From assembly GCA_963815305.1 (NCBI GenBank), contig CAWFFW010000001.1, positions 3,224,001 to 3,288,000 of the forward strand: a DNA stretch of 64,000 nucleotides. The letters run 5' to 3'. This document shows positions 35,612 through 44,505 of this stretch, in pieces; the stretch's first letter is position 1; the number at the start of each line of letters is the position of its first letter. The position numbers were made by a program, and so were the translations under genes. The notes under the pieces are model-generated. The model was not told the origin of the DNA, made no database searches, and saw only the letters and a list, made by a program, of their open reading frames with translations. The DNA comes from CAXBID01 sp963815305 (GTDB lineage Bacteria; Bacteroidota; Bacteroidia; Flavobacteriales; Flavobacteriaceae).

Positions 35612-35682
35612 TTAACAGATAAAATAGAATATAAATTAGTCAAATTTGATGTTTTCTAAAGGTTTCTTCCACCATACCTTTG
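35612..35682 (+). promoter_or_regulatory. Upstream control element and promoter, copy 2
   Basis: This is the second copy of the 42-base block (35612-35653), followed by TACCTTTG at 35675-35682. The ATG of the secreted protein gene is at 35713. The region belongs to the same duplication as copy 1. Confidence 0.6.
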
Positions 35683-35712
35683 TATCGTTGAACGTTATTA
35701 AACATCCAAATC

Positions 35713-36306
35713 ATGAAAAACACAATTAAAACAATTAAAAAAAACCTAATAGTGGTAACCTTATTTGCTGCTACATTAGGTAATGCTAACGAAATTACTT
35801 CAATTTATAAAGAGGTTATTAAAGAAACCGCACTAACCTTAAAGAATGTAAAATCTGGCGATTTACTATCTATAAAAGATTATAATGGGATTACATTATA
35901 TAAGGAGTTAATTAAATCTAACGGGATTTATAAAAAAGGATTCGATTTAACTGCTTTACCAAACGGTGATTATTATTTTGAAGTTGATAAAGATTTAGAA
36001 ATTAAAATGATTCCTTTTACAGTAAAAGCCAATAGCGTTGAATTTAATAAGGAAGCTGAAGTAATTACTTATAAACCTTATGTTAGAAAAAACAATGATT
36101 TAGTTCTTGTTTCAAAATTAGCTCCAAATTTAGAATCTCTAGAAATTGATATCTATTTTGAGGCTAATGGAACTTTCGAATTAGCATATTCGGAAAAAAT
36201 TGAAGACACTCAAACTATTGAGCGTGCTTACAAATTAGGTCAAGGAAATTATAAAATAGTATTTAACACAAATAACAAAGAGTTTACAAAATTCATTAAT
36301 AATTAG
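35713..36306 (+). CDS. Secreted protein of unknown function with Ig-like features
   Basis: This 197-residue protein has a signal peptide (residues 1-26, LFAATLGNANE) and a beta-rich body with FDLTALPNGDYYFEVDKDLE near residue 80, a form common in secreted Bacteroidota proteins with beta-sandwich domains. No T9SS C-terminal signal is evident. Its last codons and terminator have a second copy upstream at 35417-35489. The function is unknown; the divergent AraC gene may control it. Confidence 0.6.
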   Translation: MKNTIKTIKKNLIVVTLFAATLGNANEITSIYKEVIKETALTLKNVKSGDLLSIKDYNGITLYKELIKSNGIYKKGFDLTALPNGDYYFEVDKDLEIKMIPFTVKANSVEFNKEAEVITYKPYVRKNNDLVLVSKLAPNLESLEIDIYFEANGTFELAYSEKIEDTQTIERAYKLGQGNYKIVFNTNNKEFTKFINN

Positions 36307-36364
36307 TTTAATGTCTTATTTAGTTTAGTTGGTAAAGTGGGCTGTGGTGGCCCACTTTTTTTTT
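36291..36364 (+). terminator. Terminator and duplicated 3' end, copy 2
   Basis: The hairpin AAAGTGGGC (36334-36342) with GCCCACTTT (36350-36358) around TGTGGTG is followed by nine T. Copy 1 has AAAGTGAGC and GCTCACTTT: one A-T pair here is a G-C pair, so the change is compensated on both arms. The common stretch is 73 bases with only these two differences. Confidence 0.85.
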
Positions 36365-36376
36365 AAAATTAGAAAT

Positions 36377-36673
36377 ATGAAAACATTACATTTACCTATA
36401 TCTTATAAATTTGGTTCGCTAAAAAAACCGAATACCTCTTTAAACCTAAATAGTAAAAAAGTAGATTGGATTTTTAAAAGAATCATACTACACATTATTT
36501 GGGGAGTTTTAAACGTCTTAGGTTTAATTTATATTTCTGCCTTAATTACAGGAACAGGCTGGGAAGTTGTTTTTTTAATTGGTGGTTTAGTTTATTTTTC
36601 AGCGTATTGGATAATAACCTGCATTATTTTTGACAAGTTAATAGGCGATGAAATAGATAATATGACCAAATAA
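36377..36673 (+). CDS. Small membrane protein with two helices
   Basis: This 98-residue protein has a polar N-terminus of about 32 residues and two membrane helices (about 35-57 and 62-85), a short Asp/Glu end and no known motif. The ATG at 36377 gives the clean N-terminus; the longer in-frame start at 36329 would run through the terminator of the preceding gene. It is followed by convergent radical SAM on the minus strand. No family was recognised. Confidence 0.6.
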   Translation: MKTLHLPISYKFGSLKKPNTSLNLNSKKVDWIFKRIILHIIWGVLNVLGLIYISALITGTGWEVVFLIGGLVYFSAYWIITCIIFDKLIGDEIDNMTK

Positions 36674-36679
36674 AATATT

Positions 36680-37753
36680 TTAAAACAGTTTCAATTGTCC
36701 GTCTTTAAACTGCTCGTGTAATTGCGTGTTTAATCTGGGCATTGCTTTATCCTTAAAATATTTTTGTCTCGCAAGTTTTACAAGGTTATTAATCTGTTCT
36801 GCTATTTTACCTTCCCCTCGCATTCTAGTTCCATATCTGCTGTCGTTTAAGTTACCGCCGTGGCAACTTTCTATTTGATGCAATACTTTTTCAGCTCTAT
36901 CGGGCATGGTTTTGTGTATCCAATCCTTAAAAATATCACCTATGGCTCCGTTTAACCTAACTATGGTGTGCGCAATTGACAGGGCTCCATAATCTGAAGC
37001 TGCTTTTGCTAATGGTAAAATTTCATGACTATTTATGGATGGAATTATAGGTGCCAACATCACATTAACGGGTATACCGTTTTCGCTCAATGTTTTTACG
37101 GTTTCCAATCGTTTTTTAATGGTTGCAGTTCTAGGCTCTAAAACTCGACGTGTATCTTCAGATAATGAAGTAATAGATATATTTACACCAATTAAATTAT
37201 CTTGGGCTAAAGCTTTTAGAATGTCTAAATCTCTAAGAATTAAAGCATTTTTTGTGATTATTCCAACGGGATGTTTATACTTTAAAAACACTTCCAAACA
37301 CTGTTTTGTAATTTCAAATTGTTTTTCGGCAGGTTGATAGCAATCTGTATTTCCAGACATCACTATGGGGTATGCTTTCCAACTTTTCTTTTTTAAAAGC
37401 TCTTCTAATAATTTTGGTGCATCTTTTTTTACTAAAATACGACGCTCAAAATCTAGACCTGCACTATAACCCCAATATTCATGGGAGTTTCTAGCATAAC
37501 AGTAAATGCAACCATGTTCGCAACCTTGATATGCATTCATAGAATATCCCATGCCAACATCAGGACTTTCCACTTTATTGACGATAGTTTTTGGAAAAAC
37601 TGGTAAATACCATGTTTTATTTTTATCACTTTCCTCACCTTCTTTATGGCAGAATTCTAAAAAATCATCACGCATTTCATGACTTAATTCGAAAAAACGA
37701 TTGTGCACATTACGTTGCGCACCACGTCCATTTAGTGTAGTTTTGGGATTCAT
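36680..37753 (-). CDS. PA0069/SPL-like radical SAM protein
   Basis: This 357-residue protein has the iron-sulfur motif at Cys78, Cys82 and Cys85 (CEHGCIYCYA), which binds SAM and a 4Fe-4S cluster. It continues with a TIM-barrel pattern, GNTDCYQPAEKQ and ITKNALILRDLDIL. It matches the PA0069/Rv2578c family, distantly related to spore photoproduct lyase. The reaction is unknown. It is transcribed alone, away from the broken HEPN gene. Confidence 0.88.
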   Translation of the reverse strand: MNPKTTLNGRGAQRNVHNRFFELSHEMRDDFLEFCHKEGEESDKNKTWYLPVFPKTIVNKVESPDVGMGYSMNAYQGCEHGCIYCYARNSHEYWGYSAGLDFERRILVKKDAPKLLEELLKKKSWKAYPIVMSGNTDCYQPAEKQFEITKQCLEVFLKYKHPVGIITKNALILRDLDILKALAQDNLIGVNISITSLSEDTRRVLEPRTATIKKRLETVKTLSENGIPVNVMLAPIIPSINSHEILPLAKAASDYGALSIAHTIVRLNGAIGDIFKDWIHKTMPDRAEKVLHQIESCHGGNLNDSRYGTRMRGEGKIAEQINNLVKLARQKYFKDKAMPRLNTQLHEQFKDGQLKLF

Positions 37754-37954
37754 TGCAGTAAATTTATAGGTTTATGCTATTCGAGTAGCTCTTTAAAATT
37801 AGGTATTATTTGTGTTGAAAATTGTTAAAATGAAAACGGGTTATTAACAAATTGGTCAAATCGAGATATGGTTATGAAAATTCCACTGAATATTTAAGGC
37901 TTTATTTTACGGAAAATACCCACTAAATTCGTTGAATATTCAACTGAAATCATT

Positions 37955-38800
37955 ATGAATAAACCCAATATTTTACTGAAGGATTATCTAATAATGCCAA
38001 TTCAAGCCACAGAATTGAGAATCTTTGAAATTAAAAATGAATTAGAAAAGGGAGTTTCAAATGTAATTCTTAATGGCCTTTTTTTAATGCTTGTTTCATA
38101 TTTAGAATCAATGCAAAAGGAAATTATTAGTTATTACTTGAAATATCAACCTGAAAAGATATTGATAAATCCAATTAAATTAGACAGAGATATACTTCTT
38201 GAAAATGAAGATTTTTATTTATTAGAAAGTATCTTAAAAACTCATATTGAAAAAAGCCATATTGGCAATTGTCAAAAATATTTTATGATGCTCTCGGAAT
38301 TGAAAAACCAAGAAACGAAAATGAAATTCAGAAAATAAAAAATAGAAGAAATAAACTAGTTTATAAAAACTTGACAGTAAATTTTAAATGTAAAGAGATA
38401 CAACAAGATTTTATAAATGCTGAGTACTTATCTGAATGTCTTAATCAATATGAGAAACATTTGCTTGATTTAAGATTATCAATATCTAAGTCTTTTACCA
38501 ACTTTACAAAACTGAATGCACTAGAATCATTATGGCATTATACTTTCAACACGCCCTTATGTTCAAATTTTTTCTGATTATTGGTATGTTGATAATGATA
38601 CAGACACTATATAAGGCTGTAAATATCCAAAAGTTGAAAGTGGATTGTCTGCAAGTGAAAAATTTATGCTAGAAATCTGGCGAAGTCTAGTTTGTAATTG
38701 CAAAGTGGATTTTCTAAATATGGCATCTGTTGGTAGATATTTTCAAAATGGTTTATATATGTTTCTAAAACTTTTAAATGACATTTTTCTTTATAGCTAA
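37955..38800 (+). pseudogene. Decayed HEPN-domain gene (RNxxVH-type)
   Basis: The reading passes through three frames. The first 127 residues run to 38338, then a likely missing base near 38281 leads to a frame with NRRNKLVYKN (a weak form of the RNxxVH HEPN motif, with Tyr in place of His). A further extra T near 38563 and a TAA at about 38612 interrupt it before a coding-like tail (ASEKFMLEIWRSLVCNCKVD) that ends at 38800. Joined, it would be about 280 residues. HEPN proteins are often RNases in toxin-antitoxin or defence systems, such as the MAE_28990 type. No antitoxin is adjacent. Confidence 0.65.
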
Positions 38801-38919
38801 TTGTGAATATTTGAGCAAAAGCTATATTTTAAGATCAAACAAGAAAGCCTACCAAAATGGATCCCCATTTCGTTCTACTTATTACTTGCTTAAACCAAAA
38901 TCGTAAGAAAAACCCAAAT
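38801..38919. other. Short intergenic stretch
   Basis: No gene, terminator or clear promoter was seen in this 119-base gap between the HEPN remnant and the crotonase gene end. It may contain further remnant of the decayed gene. Confidence 0.35.
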
Positions 38920-39702
38920 TTACCTTCCAGGAAAATCAGCTTTTCGTTTTTCTAAAAAAGCGGTTGTGCCTTCAGTAAAATCTTCGGTTCCAAAACAGTT
39001 TCCAAATTCGGTAATCTCAACATCAAAACCGTCTACACCATCTTCAAAATTGGCGTTTATAGCTTTTATAGCTGAAGAAATTGCAACTGATGAATTTCTA
39101 GAAATTTTAGCTGCTATTTTTTCACATAGCGGAAGTAAATCTTCTTGAGTAGTGACATGATTTACGAGTCCGTAATTTAAAGCTTGGTTGGCGTCAATCA
39201 TACCCGCTGTCATGATCATTTCCATAGCACGCCCTTTACCTACCAATTGCGGTAAACGTTGTGTGCCGCCATATCCAGGAATAACACCAAGTGACACTTC
39301 AGGCAATCCCATTTTTGCATTATCACTAGCTATTCTAAAATGGCAGGCCATGGCTAATTCTAATCCGCCACCAAGCGCAAAACCATTAACAGCTGCTATA
39401 ACTGGCGTAGATAAATCCTCAACAAAATTAAATAGTATGTCTTGCCCTTGTGCTGCTAATCGTTTGCCTTCTTTAACATCAAAATCGGCAAATTCACTAA
39501 TATCGGCTCCAGCAACAAAGGCTTTTTCTCCGCTTCCTGTTACAATAATAACTTTAGTGTTTTTATCATCATCCGCTTTATCAAAAGCGTCGTGAAGCTC
39601 TTGAATGGTTTCTTTGTTTAAAGCGTTTAATTTCGCGGGTCTATTAATAGTTATTGTTGTGATAGCATCCTTTTTCTTATATAAAATATTATTATAGCTC
39701 AT
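38920..39702 (-). CDS. Enoyl-CoA hydratase/isomerase family protein
   Basis: This 260-residue crotonase-fold protein hydrates enoyl-CoA in fatty acid or amino acid breakdown. The oxyanion-hole and catalytic regions are visible: AFVAGADISEF near 61-71, NGFALGGGLELAMA near 105, and PEVSLGVIPGYGGTQRLPQ near 134. Both catalytic Glu positions seem filled. It is upstream of a broken dehydrogenase gene and probably forms its own transcript. The precise substrate is unknown. Confidence 0.9.
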   Translation of the reverse strand: MSYNNILYKKKDAITTITINRPAKLNALNKETIQELHDAFDKADDDKNTKVIIVTGSGEKAFVAGADISEFADFDVKEGKRLAAQGQDILFNFVEDLSTPVIAAVNGFALGGGLELAMACHFRIASDNAKMGLPEVSLGVIPGYGGTQRLPQLVGKGRAMEMIMTAGMIDANQALNYGLVNHVTTQEDLLPLCEKIAAKISRNSSVAISSAIKAINANFEDGVDGFDVEITEFGNCFGTEDFTEGTTAFLEKRKADFPGR

Positions 39703-39758
39703 GTCTTAGTTTTCAGAATAAAAATTATTTAATAATGTAGGTAATTGAACAATAAAAT

Positions 39759-40825
39759 TTACGCGCTTACAATGCCCATATTCCCTAAATTTAAAGAGAT
39801 TTTTTTACCACCTTCTTTTATGGATTGATAGATAGCTTCTACAATAATCATGTCTCGTTTACCCATTTCTCCTGGCGCAAAGTTAGTACTTCCCATTAAA
39901 ATATGTTTAGCAAAGTCGTCCATTTGAACCATTTGCTGACTTTGATGTGGAAATTTAATGTTTTTGCCGTCAGAAGTTCTTCCTGATAAAGGGCCATAAC
40001 TATGCGCAGGATTTAATTCGGCCCAACCGTTGCGGAAACTTACAAACAAATGATTCGCTTTGGCGTTGTGAGAGGTAAATAAATTTCCAACAACACCATT
40101 AGGGAATTTCATTTGTGCTGTTATTGATTCATCAGTATCTTTAAAATACTCTGGTCTGGTGCTAAATTCTTGAGCAGAAACAGACGTTGGGTTATTGCCA
40201 GTACCATAAATATTACTTTGTATAGCATAAACACCCATATTTACCAAAGCGCCACCACCTGAGAGTTTTTTATTTAGTCGCCATTGGTCTTTATTTCCAT
40301 CTGAATAATATCCCGCACCCGATGACACATATTGTACAGTACCATAGGGTTTCTTTTTTACTAATCGTTTAATTTCATTGGTATAAGGATCGGATTGCAT
40401 ACGGTAGCCAACACCCAATTTAACATCTGCTTTTTTACAGGCTTTAATTATGGCATCACATTCGGCAACACTTACGGCCATAGGTTTTTCGCAAATTACA
40501 TGTTTTCCAGCTTTTGCTGCTCTAATACTAAAATCGGCATGCATACTGTTAGGTAGCACCACATAAACAATATTTATAGCATCATTATTAACAATCTCAT
40601 CAAAGTTCTCGTAGTTATATACATTTTCTCTGGGGATATTGTATTTGTTCATCCATTCATTTTCTTTTGACTTTGTACCTGTTACAATCCCTGCTAAGTA
40701 ACAATGCCTAGTTTACTTGGGTTTTCTTTACGTCTATTAAGTGATAATGCAGAACTTGGTAACATTAATGAACCGATTAAGCCACTAGCTAATTTTATAT
40801 TGAATATTCTCCTATTGATTCCCAT
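39759..40825 (-). pseudogene. Gfo/Idh/MocA-type oxidoreductase, broken by a short deletion
   Basis: From the ATG at 40825 the N-terminus MGINRRIFNIKLASGLIGSL looks like a twin-arginine secretion signal. It then reaches NPSKLGIVT and a stop at 40694-40696. The rest, from CYLAGIVTGTKSKENEWMNK on, is in another frame and includes ICEKPMAVS (near the Rossmann end) and GVGYRMQSDPY, running to 39759. Between the two pieces the usual glycine-rich nucleotide loop (about 20-25 residues) is missing. So both the NAD(P) site and the frame are lost. The family oxidises sugars or inositols. Confidence 0.8.
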
Positions 40826-40899
40826 TTATATCTTGAGTTGAAACAATGACATTAATCATTTAAATTTATGAAAAAATAAATCTTTTGACGACTAAATAT

Positions 40900-42361
40900 C
40901 TATTGCAATTTAGGAAAAGTAACTCGAAATGTTGTGCCTTTATTTTTTTCAGAAACAAAAGATATATTGCCTTTATAGGTTTCTACTATATTTTTTACCA
41001 TAGCTAAACCAAGACCCATACCGCTTGTTTTAGTTGTAAATTTAGGTTCAAAAACTTTAGTTTTATTTTCTTCCAAAACACCTGTACCATTATCGGAAAC
41101 CGTTATTACAACATCGCCATTATTTGTTCCAACACTAATCACAATTTTCGGTATCTTGTTTTCGGGCATAGCTTGAATAGCATTTTTAACCAAATTGGTA
41201 ACTACCCGTATTAATTGCGTTCTATCAAATTTTGCTATAATTTCTTCTTTTTCTGCGGTGAAAAAGATGTAATCTTCATTAAAAATATCTAAAGCCAGTT
41301 TTACAATGTTTACAACATTTAGTGTTTCGTTTTGTTGTGCTGGCATTTTTGCAAAGTTAGAAAATGCTGATGCTATAGAACTCATAGTATCAATTTGCTG
41401 AATTAGAGTTTTGCTATATTCATCTAATTTTAAATGGATATTTTCATCCTCAGGATTGAACTTACGTTGAAAATTTTGAACTGTTAAACGCATAGGTGTT
41501 AAAGGATTTTTAATTTCATGCGCTACTTGTTTTGCCATTTCTCTCCAAGCTTGTTCGCGTTCGCTGCGGGCTAGTTGTACCGCGCTTTCTTCAAGTTCGT
41601 CTATCATACTATTATAAGAACTTACCAGAGTGGAAATCTCTTCACTGGTATCTTCTATTTCAATTCTTTCGTTTCGTTTTTCTAAGCGGGTGGTATTTAT
41701 TTTATCACTTATGGTTTTTAAGGATTTTGTAATGTATTTTGAGAGTAAAAATGCAATACCAATAGCCATGAGTAATACAAACAAATAGGCAAAGGTAATA
41801 CGCTTTAAAAACTCGTTGAGTTCTTTAGAAAGAAAATCATCATTTTCTAAATATGGAATATTAAGTATCGCCAAAGGTTTAGATCTATTATCTAAAATAT
41901 AGGTGTAAGAGGATTGAAAAGTCTCACCATTTTCTTTAAGTAAATCAACAAAACGATGTTGGGAAGTATTAGATAATTGGTTTAAAATATGAGCATCAAG
42001 GCATTCATCTACGTCTTTTTTTTGTAAGCTAGCTTTTGAGGATATTAGCAAGCCGCCTTCTAAATCGTATAAGATGATTTGAAGTTTATGTATATCAGCT
42101 ATATTATATATTTCATCTTTAAAAATTAAAGGTATATTTTCAGTCTTTACTTCCCAAGTATTTTGCCTACCGTTTATTACGCGTTTTATGTGAGATTGAA
42201 CATTTTCCTCTTTTCGCTCTAAACGTTCAGTATGATAATCATGCGTTTCTTCTTCTGTATTGATAAATGGCAACGGCCGAAATTAAAACAGATGCTATTA
42301 ATACCAATAAAATCATGGCTAGAAAAATACGGGTACGCAGCGAAAGTTTCTTAAGTCTCAT
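40900..42361 (-). CDS. Sensor histidine kinase (HAMP, HisKA, HATPase), frameshift near N-terminus
   Basis: The kinase starts MRLKKLSLRTRIFLAMILLV at 42361 with a membrane helix, but the frame closes at 42239. Downstream residues continue in another frame as EEETHDYHTERLERKEENVQ. One extra base at 42256 explains the change. The rest is complete: a periplasmic sensor of about 130 residues, a second membrane helix, HAMP, the His box with QVAHEIKNPLTPMRL, and the ATPase region with NLVKNAIQAMP and GMGLGLAMVKNIVE. A response regulator is not adjacent. The N-terminal half as given is unlikely to be made unless the base is an error. Confidence 0.85.
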
Positions 42362-42446
42362 CTCTGTTTTTAATTCAATAAATATAGCAATAATCAAACC
42401 AAAGCGTGTAAGCTTGGTTTAAAAAACTTAAACTTAGCAGGTATAC

Positions 42447-42533
42447 GCGTTAGGGATAGAAAAGGAAATCCTTTTTGTGAGGCACAAGCAAAAAGATTGT
42501 ATTGGATAGCCCGACCCCAACAGGGTAACGCCC
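42447..42533 (+). repeat. Structured intergenic element, copy 2 (Flavo-1-like candidate)
   Basis: Ordered blocks GTTAGGGATAG, ATCCTTTTTG, GCAAAAAGATT, AGCCCGACCCC and GGGTAACG are shared with 15135-15298. TCCTTTTTG and CAAAAAGA would pair with a bulge. In this copy the loop is short (TGAGGCACAAG), so it is probably the unexpanded form. It lies between hemJ and the histidine kinase gene, with its plus strand opposite to both. Confidence 0.5.
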
Positions 42534-42586
42534 AACTTATCGATACATTTCGAAATAAATTGGGAACGCCCGAAGAGCCATGTTAT

Positions 42587-43135
42587 TTAAGCATTAGGAT
42601 TTTTGTCTCTTAAGCGCTTGTATATTTTAAAACCTAGCATGATGAGAATACCTAAAATAAGGATGCCTATAACCCCCCAAACCCAATTAATGGCGCTTTT
42701 TAAAATAACAAGAAACACAACGGCAAATAGTATAAATGTTGCGCCTTCGTTCCAGATACGCATATAGCTGGATGATTTTTTTATGATATCGTTTTGTAAT
42801 TGATTGTAATACTGATGCGTTTTTAAGTGGTATATAATTAGTAATACTACAAAACCTAGCTTTACATGCATCCAAGGTTGCTGCAACCAAAAGGGTTGTA
42901 AAATGAGTAACCAAATGGCAAAAAGAGTCGCCAAAATTGCTGACGGCCATGTGATAATAAACCACAAGCGTTTTGCCATAAGTTTTAATTGTTTCCCTAA
43001 AATTTCTTTATCTGGAGATGGTTTCTGAAAGGCTTCAATTTGATAGACAAATAACCTTGGAATGTAGAATAGACCGGCAAACCACGTAATGACAAAAATG
43101 AGATGAAACGATTTGATGTACAGATAATAGTCCAT
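42587..43135 (-). CDS. hemJ: HemJ-type protoporphyrinogen oxidase (CopD family-like membrane protein)
   Basis: This 182-residue protein has four or five membrane helices and the N-terminal pattern YIKSFHLIFVITWFAGLFYI, with His11 (the family heme-linked residue) and a conserved Lys in HVKLGF near 90. HemJ oxidises protoporphyrinogen IX in many bacteria that lack HemG and HemY. Its place beside hemH supports this over a copper role. It overlaps the stop of the MATE gene by one base. Confidence 0.85.
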   Translation of the reverse strand: MDYYLYIKSFHLIFVITWFAGLFYIPRLFVYQIEAFQKPSPDKEILGKQLKLMAKRLWFIITWPSAILATLFAIWLLILQPFWLQQPWMHVKLGFVVLLIIYHLKTHQYYNQLQNDIIKKSSSYMRIWNEGATFILFAVVFLVILKSAINWVWGVIGILILGILIMLGFKIYKRLRDKNPNA

Positions 43136-44505
43136 TAATTAGAAAATTCTATTGAATTTGTTTCTGGCTTCAAGTTCTTAATAATTTCTCGATTTAAGAA
43201 ATATGCAGTTACAATTGTTGCCAGAATATCTGAAATAGGAAAAGCAATCCAAACGCCGAGTTCTCCAAAAAACTTTGGTAAAATAAAAATTAGTGGAATA
43301 AAGAAAAAACCTTGTCTGGTAAGCGTTAATAATAAGGCTTGTTTGGCTTTTCCAATCGCTTGAAAGTAGGCTGCACCAATAAGTTGAATGGCTATTATTG
43401 GGGTTGCAGCAAATACCCAACGCATAGCAGGGGGTGTTTGGGTAATAACATCAGCATCGGTTGTGAATAGTCTTGTAATGGACTCTGGGAATACCATGAG
43501 TAAAATAAAAACCACAGTAGCTAATCCTGCCGCATATTTTATAGCGGTGTAAATAGATTCTTTTACTCTATCATATTTTAATGCTCCATAATTAAATCCT
43601 GCAATAGGTAAAAAACCTTGTGTAATACCATAAACGGGGAATAAGGCAAACATGAGCATGCGCCCAACAATAGCATAAGCAGTTACTGAGGTTTCGCCCC
43701 CTAAATCGAATAAAATATTATTCATAAATAAATAGGTAACACTTACTACGGCTTGTCTTGCAAGTGTAACGAAACCCAAAGAACTTATTTCTGAAACTAC
43801 AGGTCTGTCGAGCCCGAAATGCGAAAAATTAATTTTTAATTCTGAATTTTTAGACAAGAAAAACCAAAGAATAAATAGGAAACATAAAACATAAGCTATG
43901 GTTGTGGCCCATGCCGCTCCTAACATTCCTAAATCCAAAAGATTAATGAAGATATAGTCTAAAACAAGATTCCCGACCGATGGAATCATCATCGCATACA
44001 TCGCGAATTTTGGCTTTCCTTCGGCACGAATTACGGTATTACCCATCATAGAAAGTGCTAAAAATGGTACTCCGTAAAGCACAATAATGTAATAGATTTT
44101 TGCAGGTTCTAAAATAGCTCCCTTCCCGCCAAAAGCAGGCACAATACCATCTACAAACCATAACCCAAAAATTACCATGGTGATGGTTAATACTAAAGTT
44201 AGTGTAATTTGATTCCCGAAGGTTTTTAAAGCTTTATTTTTATTATTGGCACCTAAAGCCCGCGATATTATTGAGGAACCACCTATACCAATAGCCATAC
44301 CTAAAGCAGCAATAAAAAACGACACTGGTAAAACTACATTTATGGCTGCAATGGCTGTTGAACCTATCCAGTTTCCAACAAAAATAGTGTCAATCAAAAT
44401 ATTTAGTGACATCACTAAAATTCCAATTGACGCTGGAATAGCTTGTTTTATAAGCAGCTTATGTATTGGAAGTGTGCCTAATTCTTGTGATGCAACTTTA
44501 GCCAT
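43135..44505 (-). CDS. MATE family efflux transporter
   Basis: This 456-residue protein has 12 membrane helices and the two-fold arrangement typical of NorM/MATE pumps, with GIGGSSIISRALGANNKNKA near 72. It exports drugs or metabolites in exchange for sodium or protons. Being locked by one-base overlaps between hemH and hemJ, it could help export a porphyrin or related compound; that is inference from place only. It may as well be an unrelated passenger. Confidence 0.88.
   Translation of the reverse strand: MAKVASQELGTLPIHKLLIKQAIPASIGILVMSLNILIDTIFVGNWIGSTAIAAINVVLPVSFFIAALGMAIGIGGSSIISRALGANNKNKALKTFGNQITLTLVLTITMVIFGLWFVDGIVPAFGGKGAILEPAKIYYIIVLYGVPFLALSMMGNTVIRAEGKPKFAMYAMMIPSVGNLVLDYIFINLLDLGMLGAAWATTIAYVLCFLFILWFFLSKNSELKINFSHFGLDRPVVSEISSLGFVTLARQAVVSVTYLFMNNILFDLGGETSVTAYAIVGRMLMFALFPVYGITQGFLPIAGFNYGALKYDRVKESIYTAIKYAAGLATVVFILLMVFPESITRLFTTDADVITQTPPAMRWVFAATPIIAIQLIGAAYFQAIGKAKQALLLTLTRQGFFFIPLIFILPKFFGELGVWIAFPISDILATIVTAYFLNREIIKNLKPETNSIEFSN

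Noticed and set aside
35417..36364. Direct repeats considered as a CRISPR or transposon target duplication
   Set aside because: There are only two copies, they contain a gene end plus terminator, and no transposase or inverted ends were found.
37035..37337. Plus-strand ORF of 100 codons in the radical SAM gene
   Set aside because: The radical SAM protein on the minus strand is complete with its Cys motif.
39188..39595. Plus-strand ORF of 135 codons opposite the crotonase gene
   Set aside because: The minus-strand crotonase is intact with its motifs, so the plus-strand reading is not coding.
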